A stretch of 64,000 nucleotides of DNA, from the IMG/VR virus record IMGVR_UViG_3300028025_003977, positions 28,956 through 92,955 of that record. The stretch is one strand, 5' to 3'. The notes beneath the pieces are model-generated. The model ran no database searches and had not been told where the DNA came from. It saw nothing but the letters and a program-made list of their open reading frames with translations. This document shows positions 18,741 through 27,375 of the stretch, in pieces. Source of the DNA: a virus. The first letter of the stretch is position 1. Each line of letters starts with the position of its first letter. A program made the position numbers and the translations under genes.

Positions 18741-19962
18741 GGAAGTAGATGTTATTACAGCTGCTTGCAAGAATAAAGATATTCATGTGCTATTTGAAAA
18801 CAACATTGACTCAATGCTTAAAAGCACGTCAGATGTTTGGGACTTTATAAAAGAATACTATAACGAGACTCGTCAAATTCCAGACAAGAATCTTATTGCA
18901 ACTAGGTTTAGAGACTTTGAACCGTCTAATGATTCTGGACCAACGATTTATCACGTTAATAGATTGAAGGAAACCTTTCTTGACGAATCTCTTAGATCAA
19001 CCGTAAAGAAGGCTGCACAACTTTTACAAGACAATGAGTCTAATAAGGCACTGTCTTCTCTTAACTCAGATATTTCTTCTCTATCAAGAATTACTGCAAA
19101 AGTAAGAGACATTGATGTAACAGATGTTGATGATGCTATTGCGTACTTCGATAAACAAAGAGAAGCAGCAATGAATGGTGACGTAGGCATTCGTTCTAAC
19201 ATTGCATCATTTGATGTTTGTCTTCCAATGGGAATTTCCAAGGGACAACTTGGAGTTCTTCTTGCGTATCCTGCAATTGGTAAGTCTTGGTTGGCACTTT
19301 ATTTTGCTGTCCAGGCTTGGAAGAATGGTCGCACCCCAATGATCCTTTCTCTAGAAATGACAGAGCAGGAAGTTCGTAATAGAATTTTTGCAATTATTGG
19401 AGATGGTAGATGGTCACATCGTGCATTAAGTTCTGGTCGTGTAAACCAAGATGAGTTTAAGGCTTGGGCAAAAGAAAACTTAGAGGGCAAACCACCATTT
19501 AAGATTATCTCTAATGACGGTGGAAGCGAAGTAAATCCAAATGTTGTAAGAGCAAAGATTGACCAGTATAAGCCAGACATTGTATTTATTGACTACCTAC
19601 AACTTATGACAGACAATTCTGGATCCTCTCAAAATGAGACTGTTAAAATAAAGAATCTATCTAGAGAGCTTAAATTGTTGGCTATCTCAGAACAGATACC
19701 AGTTGTTGCAATCGCCTCTGCTACGCCCGATGATGCCTCAGATTTGGAGTCTGTACCACAGCTTGGTCAGGTAGCTTGGTCACGACAGATTGCTTATGAT
19801 GCTGACTGGGTTCTTGCAATGGGTCGTAAAGCAAATAGCGATGCTCTTGAAGTGGCGTTTAGAAAAAATCGTCATGGATTTTTGGGAGACTTTGTAATGC
19901 TAGCAGACTTTGATAAAGGAAAGTTTTCAGAAGTATATGACCCAAGTGATGACTCAACCTAA
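18727..19962 (+). CDS. Replicative DNA helicase, DnaB family
   Basis: 411 residues. The N-terminal 130 residues are helical. The RecA-like motor has a Walker A of the A-x4-GKS type (YPAIGKSW, about residues 180-188), an LSLEM segment (H1a-like), Walker B in IVFIDYLQLM, and a C-terminal RKNRHG arginine-finger region. Unwinds DNA ahead of the polymerase as a hexamer. GAGGAG lies 8 nt before ATG 18727; ATG 18733 is an alternative. Followed by a leaderless-type start. Confidence 0.9.
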   Translation: MGMREEVDVITAACKNKDIHVLFENNIDSMLKSTSDVWDFIKEYYNETRQIPDKNLIATRFRDFEPSNDSGPTIYHVNRLKETFLDESLRSTVKKAAQLLQDNESNKALSSLNSDISSLSRITAKVRDIDVTDVDDAIAYFDKQREAAMNGDVGIRSNIASFDVCLPMGISKGQLGVLLAYPAIGKSWLALYFAVQAWKNGRTPMILSLEMTEQEVRNRIFAIIGDGRWSHRALSSGRVNQDEFKAWAKENLEGKPPFKIISNDGGSEVNPNVVRAKIDQYKPDIVFIDYLQLMTDNSGSSQNETVKIKNLSRELKLLAISEQIPVVAIASATPDDASDLESVPQLGQVAWSRQIAYDADWVLAMGRKANSDALEVAFRKNRHGFLGDFVMLADFDKGKFSEVYDPSDDST

Positions 19963-19964
19963 TC

Positions 19965-19970
19965 TATAAT
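19965..19970 (+). promoter_or_regulatory. -10 box, leaderless start of the gene at 19977
   Basis: TATAAT overlaps the end of the helicase gene and ends exactly 6 nt before ATG 19977. No good -35. Confidence 0.45.
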
Positions 19971-19976
19971 TGAGGT

Positions 19977-20312
19977 ATGGATTTCGTTGGACACAAGAAA
20001 ATTAAAGACTTTTCTCTAGATGGTAACATCGCAGATGAGTCAGATACTATGCGTCTAAGAAAAGAATATGACATACTATTAGACCATTATATGAAGGAAA
20101 GAGGATATGTTCCACACCTGGAACTTGAAAGTGTCTTCTCTTTGTCGTATAATGGAACATCGTTTGATTTTAAAATAACTCGTTACGGAATTTATGTAGG
20201 AAAGGCTAAGGCAAAGTGTTACAAGGGAGTTTTAGGAAACAGGCTTATACCAGCGATTCATACCAGCAAGACCAGATTAGAGAAATTATCAAAGTCTGCG
20301 GAATCTCAATAG
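19977..20312 (+). CDS. Hypothetical protein overlapping the primase gene
   Basis: 111 residues, alpha/beta, with a basic C-terminus. Its last 97 nt overlap the start of the primase gene in a different frame. No family recognised. The start is supported by a -10 box 6 nt upstream and the lack of another start nearby. A role in replication is suggested only by position. Confidence 0.5.
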   Translation: MDFVGHKKIKDFSLDGNIADESDTMRLRKEYDILLDHYMKERGYVPHLELESVFSLSYNGTSFDFKITRYGIYVGKAKAKCYKGVLGNRLIPAIHTSKTRLEKLSKSAESQ

Positions 20313-21166
20313 GAACTGAGTTAGATACTCACTTTCTTGTATACTGCCCTTTTCATTACAACGTACACACTCCAGCATGTGAAGTAGACAAGGAAAAAGG
20401 ATTGTTTATTTGTTTTTCTTGTGGGGAAAACGGAACGCTATTAGATTTAATTATGCGTACAACATCAAGAAATTATTTTGAAGCAATGCGTGTGATCTCT
20501 GCAGCAGAAAAATCTATAGACTTTGTAGATGTAATTGACAAGGCAGTAGAAGAAAAGCCAGAGTTTGTTGAGTTTGATTTAAATACAATTGAAAGACTTC
20601 ACTCTACACTTTTAGAAAATACTCGTGCAGTAGAATACTTTAATTCAAGAAAAATTAATCTAGATTCAATTAAGCATTTTAAGCTAGGTTATTCTGAAAA
20701 GCAGGACATGGTTACTGTTCCAGTTTATTCTAACACTGGAATCTGTGTAGGATTTGTTGGCAGATCAATTGAGGGAAAAACCTTTAAAAATTCTACAGGA
20801 ACACCAAGAAATAAAATCTTGTTTAATTTAAATAATGTAATGTATAAAGAGGTTGTAATTGTAGAGTCCTCTTTTGATGCAATTAGGTTATGGCAATTAG
20901 GAATTCCAGCAATTGCAACATTGGGTGCAAATCTTGGTAAGATGCAAATTCAATTAATAAATAAATATGTTTCTAGACTAATTCTTGCAATGGACCAAGA
21001 CGATGCAGGAAACACACTAAGAAAAAATATTTCAAGCAACGTATCTATTCCAACATCAACTATGGAATTTCCAGATGGCGTAAAAGATATTGGAGATATG
21101 ACAGACGAACAAATATTAAGTTCGTATAAAACGCTCTCAGAGTTTGACATTGCTTTACAACTCTGA
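20216..21166 (+). CDS. DNA primase, DnaG type (zinc finger plus TOPRIM)
   Basis: 316 residues from GTG 20216; no later in-frame start precedes the conserved region. The CHC2-type zinc finger is visible as CPFH then CFSCG (residues 43-70). The TOPRIM domain has VVIVESSFDAI with the catalytic Glu and LAMDQDDAG with the DxD metal motif. Makes RNA primers for the lagging strand. Short for the family, lacking a long C-terminal helicase-binding domain. The consensus promoter for the next gene lies in its last codons. Confidence 0.9.
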   Translation: MLQGSFRKQAYTSDSYQQDQIREIIKVCGISIGTELDTHFLVYCPFHYNVHTPACEVDKEKGLFICFSCGENGTLLDLIMRTTSRNYFEAMRVISAAEKSIDFVDVIDKAVEEKPEFVEFDLNTIERLHSTLLENTRAVEYFNSRKINLDSIKHFKLGYSEKQDMVTVPVYSNTGICVGFVGRSIEGKTFKNSTGTPRNKILFNLNNVMYKEVVIVESSFDAIRLWQLGIPAIATLGANLGKMQIQLINKYVSRLILAMDQDDAGNTLRKNISSNVSIPTSTMEFPDGVKDIGDMTDEQILSSYKTLSEFDIALQL

Positions 21167-21172
21167 TATAAT
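21144..21172 (+). promoter_or_regulatory. Consensus sigma-70-type promoter for the SSB gene
   Basis: TTGACA 21144-21149, 17-nt spacer, TATAAT 21167-21172, with TG at the extended -10 position. Matches the bacterial consensus fully. It overlaps the primase stop and is followed by a leader of about 40 nt and an AGGAGA ribosome site. Confidence 0.85.
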
Positions 21173-21216
21173 AAAACAATAGATTCACTTATCGAATCAA
21201 ATATTAGGAGAAATAT

Positions 21217-21873
21217 ATGGGTATCATTCAGGGTCTTGATGCAATCAAGAGTCACATTGACAAGCCAAAGGGATCTGACGGTCCAAAAGCCCGATGGCTA
21301 AAGCTAGAAGATGGACAATCAATCAAGCTTCGTTTTGTTAACGAAGTTGATCCAGACTCAAAGAACTATGACACATCTCGTGGATTAGCAATTGTAGTCG
21401 CAGAACACACAAATCCAAAAGACTATCGCCGTAAGGCTGTATGTAGCATGGAAGAGGAAGGTCGCTGTCATGGTTGCGAAATGCACCGCAGAGATCCAAA
21501 GGCTGGCTGGAAAGCTCGTCTAAGACTTTATGCAAACGTACTAGTTGATGATGGTACTGGAGAACAGTACACCGCAATTTGGTCACAGGGCGTTGGTCCT
21601 AAGTCAGTAACAACACAAACACTAATTGAATATGCAAGTGATACAGGTGCTATCAGTAACCTTACATGGCGTTTAAAGCGTTCAGGTACAGGTACGCAGA
21701 CAAGCTATGCCTTGTTCCCACTAGTAGTAGATGAAACAGCATTTGACTGGTCATCCGTTGAGCAATATGAATTAGAAAAAACTGCAATTCGTTCGGTTAA
21801 GTATGCAGACCAAGAGTCATTCTACTCTGGTCTAGATGCAGACGATTCAGTATCTACCTCCTCTGAGTGGTAA
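21217..21873 (+). CDS. Single-stranded DNA-binding protein
   Basis: 218 residues. A basic N-terminal arm, an OB-like core with a Cys/His cluster (C76, C84, C87, H90) like the zinc site of T4 gp32-type SSBs, and an acidic C-terminus ending DADDSVSTSSEW. It coats single-stranded DNA and recruits replisome partners through its acidic tail. It has the best promoter and ribosome site in the region, fitting the high expression expected. Arg is mostly CGN here, unlike in the fibre genes. Confidence 0.8.
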   Translation: MGIIQGLDAIKSHIDKPKGSDGPKARWLKLEDGQSIKLRFVNEVDPDSKNYDTSRGLAIVVAEHTNPKDYRRKAVCSMEEEGRCHGCEMHRRDPKAGWKARLRLYANVLVDDGTGEQYTAIWSQGVGPKSVTTQTLIEYASDTGAISNLTWRLKRSGTGTQTSYALFPLVVDETAFDWSSVEQYELEKTAIRSVKYADQESFYSGLDADDSVSTSSEW

Positions 21874-21874
21874 T

Positions 21875-21918
21875 TTGACAGACTTGGGGGCAGTGGGATA
21901 TACTCTTACTGCCCCCAA
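21875..21918 (+). promoter_or_regulatory. Promoter inside a terminator-like hairpin, before dnaE
   Basis: TTGACA 21875-21880, 18-nt spacer, TATACT 21899-21904. The spacer and -10 are wrapped by a perfect 11-bp inverted repeat, 21884-21894 with 21908-21918, whose 13-nt loop holds the -10. There is no strong T-tract after it. Either a weak terminator for SSB combined with a promoter for dnaE, or an operator. Confidence 0.65.
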
Positions 21919-21934
21919 CTATTATTGGAGATAA

Positions 21935-24900
21935 ATGTTTCACAATCATCATTCACACTCTTACTACAGCCTATTAGACGGCTTCTCTTCTCCAGAAGAA
22001 CTGCTTAAAAGAGCAGAGGAGATTGGTATGGGTGCTATATCTATTACAGATCACGGAACTTTAAGTGGTCACAGAGATTTATTAGTGGCTGCCAAGAGCA
22101 GTTCAGTTAAGCCCATCTTGGGCTTAGAGGCATACTTTACAACAGATCGTTTAGACAAAAGAGCCAGAAAAGATCGTGCAGACGAAGAACAGATTTACAA
22201 CCACTTGATTGTTTTAGCACAAAACGAAAACGGATTACAGAACCTATCAAAACTTTCAGAGATTGGTTGGAATGACGGATTCTTTAGTAAGCCCCGTATT
22301 GACTTTGAAGTACTGCAAGAAAACTCAAAAGATTTAATTGTTTTGTCTGGATGCATGAATAGTATTATTGCTAAGGCAATTCAAAATGGAAACATGGATG
22401 CAGCAAAAAGACATACAGATTGGTTTAAGCAAGTATTTAAAGATAACTTTTACATGGAGCTTCAGCCACACAATCCTGCAGAACTTAATTTGCAAATGTT
22501 AAAGCTGGCAGATGATATGGGAGTTAAAAGTACTGTAACTTTAGATTGCCATTATGCTTCTCCAGAAGATAAGATTGCAGAAGAAATTATGCTTATTCTT
22601 GGAACGCATCCAAAGGTTTTAAGAGAAGCGACATTTGATGATAGCAGAAAGATTAAAGACCTAATTGAAAGACTGGACTACCTATATGGTGATCGCTTTA
22701 TGTCGTTTAAGGACCTAGACATATTCTTAATGGATCATAAAACTGTTCGTGACAAGATGATTGACCAAGGAATTGATAGAGATGATCTTTATGAAAACTC
22801 TATGGAGATTAGTTCTAAGGTTGGCTCTTACGACTTAAAAGAAAACCTAGACCTCCTACCAGTTGACCACAAAGACCCTAACTCCGAGCTTGAAAGATTA
22901 GCCATGGAAGGTTTGATAAAGCGTGGGTTTGGAGAAGACAAAGTTTATTTGGATAGGCTTAAAGAAGAACTTGAAATTATTAAGTCTAAAAACTTTTCTT
23001 CTTACTTCCTTGTTGTATCAGATATGATTGGCTGGTCAAAGAACAACAATATCTTTGTTGGTCCTGGTCGTGGCTCTGCAGCAGGTTCTTTGGTTTGTTA
23101 TGCCCTAGAAATTACCGAGGTTGATCCAATTAAGTTTGGACTCTTGTTCTTCCGATTTATTAATCCAGAGCGTAACGACTTCCCAGACATTGACACTGAC
23201 TATGAAGATCGTAAGCGTGGTCAAGTAAAGGACTACCTTGCTGAGCAGTATAAGCACGTTGCATCTATTGCCACATTCCTAACATTCAAAGATAAAGGTG
23301 TTGTAAGAGACGTTGCTCGTGTTTTTCATATTCCTTTGCCAGAAGTTAATAAGGCACTCAAGGGCGTTGAAACATGGGATGATTTTATTAGCGATAAGTC
23401 CACTGCTGAATTTAGACAGAAGTATCCAGAAGTAGTTAAGTATGCAGAAAGACTTCGTGGGCGTATTCGTGGAACAGGAATGCATGCTGCTGGTATTGTG
23501 GCTGCTAAAGATAATATTTCAAAGTACGCTCCAATGGAAACTCGTAAGGACACGCAATCAGATGACCGTGTTCAAGTAGTAGCAGTAGACATGGAACAGG
23601 CTGCAGACATTGGTCTAATTAAGATTGATGCACTAGGTCTGAAGACACTGACTGTAATCCATGATGCTATGGATATGATTGAAGAGCGACAGGGCGTTAA
23701 ATTGGATCTAAGAAAGATTGATTTAACAGACAGAGAAGTATATGCAGACTTAACTGCAGGATTTACCAAAGGTGTATTCCAAGCAGAAACAACTCCTTAT
23801 ACAAACCTGCTTGTAAAAATGGGCGTGTACAACTTTGATGAACTTGCTGCTTCAAATGCTTTAGTTCGTCCAGGTGCCATGAATACCATTGGTGCAGAAT
23901 ATATTGCTCGCAAAAAGGGCAAAAAGCCAGTGAAATACCTTCATGACATTGTAAAAGAGTTTACTAAAGATACCTATGGATGTATTTTGTATCAGGAACA
24001 GGTAATGCTTGCTTGTGTGCATTTGGGCGGAATGTCTATGGCAGAAGCAGACAAGGTTCGTAAAATTATTGGTAAGAAAAAAGATGCTAAAGAATTTGAT
24101 AAGTTTAGGGATCAGTTTGTTAAGGGGGCTTCTAAGCATATTACAGAAAAGCAAGCAGAGTCCTTGTGGCATGACTTTGAAGCACACGCTGGATATTCCT
24201 TTAACAAGTCTCACGCTGTAGCATACTCAATGCTTTCTTATTGGTCAGCCTGGATTAAGCGTTACTATCCACACGAGTTTATGTATTCTTTATTAAAGAA
24301 TGAAAAAGATAAAGATACTCGCACAGACTACTTAATTGAAGCTAAGCGTATGGGAATTAAAATTAGGTTGCCACATATTAATGAATCTGACCTTGACTTT
24401 ACTCTTGAGGAAAAATCAATTAGGTTTGGTCTTGGCAATATAAAATACATCTCTGAAAATATTAGCAAGAAAATTATTGATCAAAGACCATTTTATTCAT
24501 ATGCAGAGTTTATGGAACACGCAACAAAAAAGGGATCTGGTATTAATAGTCGTGCTGTTGATGCGTTAAATAGAGTTGGTGCAGCAGCATTTAATGATAA
24601 CCAACGTACTGGAGAAGAGAATAAAAACTTTTATGAGTACCTTAACATTCCAGAATTCCATACTGACATTCCTAGATGGATTGAAGCATATACAAGACCA
24701 ATTGAAGAATATGAAGAAGAAGGCTGCTTCCTTGTAATTGGAATGGTAAAGGCTATTAAGCGTGGTGATGGCTGGAGTCGTATTGAAGTTGTAGATAAGA
24801 CAGGCAGCGTTGGAGTTTTTGATAGATCAGAAACTACTATTGAAGCTGGAAAGATGTACATCTTTTTAATTGCAGACAATAGAATTGGTGCCTTTGCTAC

Positions 24901-25198
24901 ACCAGAAGATTTAAAGGACACATCAAATCCTTTTATTAAATATCTAATGTCAAGAACATTGAGTCTTGGAGATAAAGAATACATGGTTATTAGTTTTACT
25001 CCAAGAAAAACAAAAAAGGGAGATAAGATGGCAAACGTAGTACTTGCTGATGAAGATAAAGAACTATACAGTGTCGTAGTATTTCCAACTGCATATGCAG
25101 AATCGCTAGTTAGGATGAAGCCTGGTGGCGTTTGTAAGCCAGTATTAAACACAACATCAAGTGGCTCAGTCACTGTGAAAGGATTTGAAAGAGTATGA
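21935..25198 (+). CDS. dnaE: DNA polymerase III alpha subunit
   Basis: 1087 residues, close to bacterial DnaE length. The N-terminal PHP domain starts HNHHSHSYYSLLDG, with SITDHGTLSG following. The palm has GPGRGSAAGS and the catalytic PDIDTDYEDRKR (about residues 417-428). The thumb/finger parts include GIVAAKDN, KIDALGLKTL, LVRPGAMN, YQEQVM and FNKSHAVAYS. C-terminal helix-hairpin-helix and OB domains follow. It copies the phage genome. GGAG lies upstream, and it ends with an ATGA overlap with the next gene. No clamp gene is visible nearby. Confidence 0.97.
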   Translation: MFHNHHSHSYYSLLDGFSSPEELLKRAEEIGMGAISITDHGTLSGHRDLLVAAKSSSVKPILGLEAYFTTDRLDKRARKDRADEEQIYNHLIVLAQNENGLQNLSKLSEIGWNDGFFSKPRIDFEVLQENSKDLIVLSGCMNSIIAKAIQNGNMDAAKRHTDWFKQVFKDNFYMELQPHNPAELNLQMLKLADDMGVKSTVTLDCHYASPEDKIAEEIMLILGTHPKVLREATFDDSRKIKDLIERLDYLYGDRFMSFKDLDIFLMDHKTVRDKMIDQGIDRDDLYENSMEISSKVGSYDLKENLDLLPVDHKDPNSELERLAMEGLIKRGFGEDKVYLDRLKEELEIIKSKNFSSYFLVVSDMIGWSKNNNIFVGPGRGSAAGSLVCYALEITEVDPIKFGLLFFRFINPERNDFPDIDTDYEDRKRGQVKDYLAEQYKHVASIATFLTFKDKGVVRDVARVFHIPLPEVNKALKGVETWDDFISDKSTAEFRQKYPEVVKYAERLRGRIRGTGMHAAGIVAAKDNISKYAPMETRKDTQSDDRVQVVAVDMEQAADIGLIKIDALGLKTLTVIHDAMDMIEERQGVKLDLRKIDLTDREVYADLTAGFTKGVFQAETTPYTNLLVKMGVYNFDELAASNALVRPGAMNTIGAEYIARKKGKKPVKYLHDIVKEFTKDTYGCILYQEQVMLACVHLGGMSMAEADKVRKIIGKKKDAKEFDKFRDQFVKGASKHITEKQAESLWHDFEAHAGYSFNKSHAVAYSMLSYWSAWIKRYYPHEFMYSLLKNEKDKDTRTDYLIEAKRMGIKIRLPHINESDLDFTLEEKSIRFGLGNIKYISENISKKIIDQRPFYSYAEFMEHATKKGSGINSRAVDALNRVGAAAFNDNQRTGEENKNFYEYLNIPEFHTDIPRWIEAYTRPIEEYEEEGCFLVIGMVKAIKRGDGWSRIEVVDKTGSVGVFDRSETTIEAGKMYIFLIADNRIGAFATPEDLKDTSNPFIKYLMSRTLSLGDKEYMVISFTPRKTKKGDKMANVVLADEDKELYSVVVFPTAYAESLVRMKPGGVCKPVLNTTSSGSVTVKGFERV

Positions 25199-25539
25199 AC
25201 TTAGATAATTTAGCAAGAAGCGTACATCACAATGCAACAGAAAAAGGATTTTGGGACTACATGTATGAAAATGTAGAGCCAAAGGCAGACCCATTTATTT
25301 TCTTTGCAAAACAAATTGCAATGATTCACTCAGAAGCAACAGAAGTCTTGGAAGCACTTAGAAAGCAAAAGGGACAACAAGAGGTTGTAGAAGAGCTAGC
25401 GGATATTATTATTCGTGTAGTTGACTTGTACCAGGGTCTTGTAATGGCTGGAGAAGCCAAAGACTCTCTTGAGGATGTAGTTACAAAGAAGACAATTATT
25501 AATAGCCAACGTCCAAAAATGCATGGCGTATTGGGATGA
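25195..25539 (+). CDS. MazG-like nucleotide pyrophosphohydrolase
   Basis: 114 residues, all helical. The MazG-type metal motif is visible as SEATEVLEAL and then EELADIIIRVVDL (E-x3-E ... E-x2-D). The family hydrolyses NTPs or dNTPs to monophosphates, and phage members are thought to adjust nucleotide pools or alarmone levels. Start overlaps the polymerase stop (ATGA). Confidence 0.8.
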   Translation: MNLDNLARSVHHNATEKGFWDYMYENVEPKADPFIFFAKQIAMIHSEATEVLEALRKQKGQQEVVEELADIIIRVVDLYQGLVMAGEAKDSLEDVVTKKTIINSQRPKMHGVLG

Positions 25540-25545
25540 TATAAT
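25537..25545 (+). promoter_or_regulatory. Extended -10 promoter for recA
   Basis: TGATATAAT overlaps the stop of the MazG-like gene (TATAAT 25540-25545). ATG 25574 follows with GGAGAT as ribosome site. A -35 is not convincing. Confidence 0.5.
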
Positions 25546-25573
25546 AGATGCTTATACAAGATGGAGATATAAA

Positions 25574-26575
25574 ATGACAACAATGGAAGATATTTTATCA
25601 AGGCTAGATCCAAAGACAAGAAAGCGTGTGCAGCAAGCAACAGAAGTAGAAACTGAAAAACAGCCTACTCCAAGTTTAAGCTTGAATGTTGGGCTTAAGG
25701 GTGGACTGGGTTATGGTCGTCAAGTTTTAGTTTGGGGGAATAAGTCTGCAGGTAAATCTTCTTTCTGTTTGCAGATGATTGGTGAGGCACAAAAAGAAGG
25801 AAAGACCTGTGCCTGGATTGATTCTGAAGCATCGTACTCACCTGAGTGGGCAGAAAAGCTTGGAGTAGATTCAAGTAAATTAATTTATTCTGCAGCAAAG
25901 TCTGTAAACGATATGGTAGACGTAGTTGTTGACTTGATGAATGCAGGAGTTGATCTTGTTGTTGTAGACTCTATCTCAGCACTGCTTCCTGCAATCTATT
26001 TTGAAAAAGATGGCGAAGAGTTAAAGTCTCTTGAAAATACCAAACAAATTGGTGCAGAGGCAAAAGACATGACTCATGCAGTAAAGATGATGAATTATGC
26101 GAATAAAAATACATTGCTTGTTTTAATTTCACAGCAACGTAATAGTTTTGGAGGAATGCATGCAACCCATATTCCAACTGGTGGAATGGCTGTTAAGTTT
26201 TTCTCAAGCACAATTATTAAACTATGGTCATCTGAGTCAGAAGCATCTTCTATTAAAGACAAGATTGCCATTGGGGATAAGCTAATTGAACAACGTGTTG
26301 GTCGTCCAGTAAACTGGACAATTGACTATAATAAAACAGGACCACAATTCATTAGTGGGTCCTATGACTTTTATTTCCAAGGAGATGTTGTAGGGGTAGA
26401 CAAGGTAGCTGACCTTGTTGACATTGCAGAAATGATGGGCATTATCGAACGTGGTGGAGCCTGGTATACTATTATGGATCAAAGATTGCAGGGTCGTGCA
26501 AAAGTTATTGACTATGTAAAAGAAAATCCAGCAGTATTTGATACTCTAGAAAGCATGGTATACAGTAAGTTATGA
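25574..26575 (+). CDS. RecA/UvsX-type recombinase
   Basis: About 333 residues from ATG 25574 with GGAGAT upstream; a start at 25523 would overlap the previous gene and the promoter. Walker A is GNKSAGKS (about residues 54-61), Walker B is VDLVVVDSISAL, and a loop with ISQQRNSFGGM resembles the DNA-binding L1/L2 region. It forms filaments on single-stranded DNA for strand exchange and repair-linked replication. The short C-terminus resembles phage recombinases more than host RecA. Four nuclease-like genes follow. Confidence 0.9.
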   Translation: MTTMEDILSRLDPKTRKRVQQATEVETEKQPTPSLSLNVGLKGGLGYGRQVLVWGNKSAGKSSFCLQMIGEAQKEGKTCAWIDSEASYSPEWAEKLGVDSSKLIYSAAKSVNDMVDVVVDLMNAGVDLVVVDSISALLPAIYFEKDGEELKSLENTKQIGAEAKDMTHAVKMMNYANKNTLLVLISQQRNSFGGMHATHIPTGGMAVKFFSSTIIKLWSSESEASSIKDKIAIGDKLIEQRVGRPVNWTIDYNKTGPQFISGSYDFYFQGDVVGVDKVADLVDIAEMMGIIERGGAWYTIMDQRLQGRAKVIDYVKENPAVFDTLESMVYSKL

Positions 26576-26760
26576 GCATTAACCCAGAAGATTTTATAAA
26601 GTCTTCAGAAAGACAAGCAGACATTGGTGTAGACACAATTTTTGGAACATTTATGTGTCAGGATTGTGATGAGCATTTAAGACAGGCAAAGCTTAACGAA
26701 GATGAATTAGTAATAGTTTATGTTTGTTCTAGCAATCATAGAAATGAAATTAAACTGTGA
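26572..26760 (+). CDS. 62-residue zinc-ribbon-like protein
   Basis: Contains CQDC near residues 29-32 and a later VYVCSSNH, so a Cys/His zinc site is likely. ATGA overlap with recA and GTGA overlap with the next gene. Unknown function. Confidence 0.5.
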   Translation: MSINPEDFIKSSERQADIGVDTIFGTFMCQDCDEHLRQAKLNEDELVIVYVCSSNHRNEIKL

Positions 26761-27062
26761 GCGAACGTGGTGAACTAAAAAGAATTGGTGCTAAGGCACA
26801 TAAAAATTCTGGTCGTGGTCAATATCAAAAAGGTGACGGATCACTTGACGAGTTCATTGTTGACGTAAAAGAAGCAGGAAAAAGTTTTACTCTAAGCCAA
26901 GATGTTTGGGCAAAGATTGTAACTGACACACTAAGAACTGACAATACTAAATCTCCAGCACTGCTGTTGGCAATTGGAGAAACACAAAAGATAAGACTAG
27001 CAGTCATTGAATGGGCAATGCTAGAAGATTTAATGGAGAGAGCAAATGGAATCAACCCTTGA
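26757..27062 (+). CDS. Possible PD-(D/E)XK endonuclease/resolvase
   Basis: 101 residues from GTG 26757. The N-terminal part has HKNSGRGQYQKGDGSLDEF followed by VDVKEAGKSF, which matches the GD...(D/E)xK order of PD-(D/E)XK nucleases. Short phage proteins with this SGRG-KGD-DxKE layout sit among recombination genes and are suspected junction or DNA-end nucleases. The catalytic reading is inferred from the motif. Confidence 0.5.
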   Translation: MSERGELKRIGAKAHKNSGRGQYQKGDGSLDEFIVDVKEAGKSFTLSQDVWAKIVTDTLRTDNTKSPALLLAIGETQKIRLAVIEWAMLEDLMERANGINP

Positions 27063-27375
27063 TTATATTAGTCAGGTAACTGAGTTTAATGATATTCACG
27101 AGTTTATGAAAGACAAAGACCTTGATGAGGCAATGGCTATTGTTGTTAAGATTATGATGAAGCCAGACATTCCATCTGTTCAGGCAGTTGTTTTAATTAG
27201 CAAACTACAGGCTATGAGTGCAAAGTTTGGAATGCTTGCAACATGGTATACAACTGTAGAAAAGGGACCATCTGGAAGCATCAACAATACTAAAAAGCAT
27301 GTGTACTATTCTATGCGTGATTCATTAGATAAGCTTGTAGATTCTCTAAAATATATTGCAAGGCTTGGTGCTTAA
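27046..27375 (+). CDS. Small helical protein of unknown function
   Basis: 109 residues, almost entirely helical, with two repeated Lys/Asp-rich segments. It starts 17 nt inside the previous gene and ends in a TAATG overlap with the nuclease gene. Its place between two nuclease candidates suggests an accessory role in recombination; no family recognised. Confidence 0.5.
   Translation: MESTLDYISQVTEFNDIHEFMKDKDLDEAMAIVVKIMMKPDIPSVQAVVLISKLQAMSAKFGMLATWYTTVEKGPSGSINNTKKHVYYSMRDSLDKLVDSLKYIARLGA

Noticed and set aside
23861-24214. 117-residue minus-strand frame inside dnaE
   Set aside because: It lies opposite conserved polymerase motifs, has no start signals and resembles no protein.
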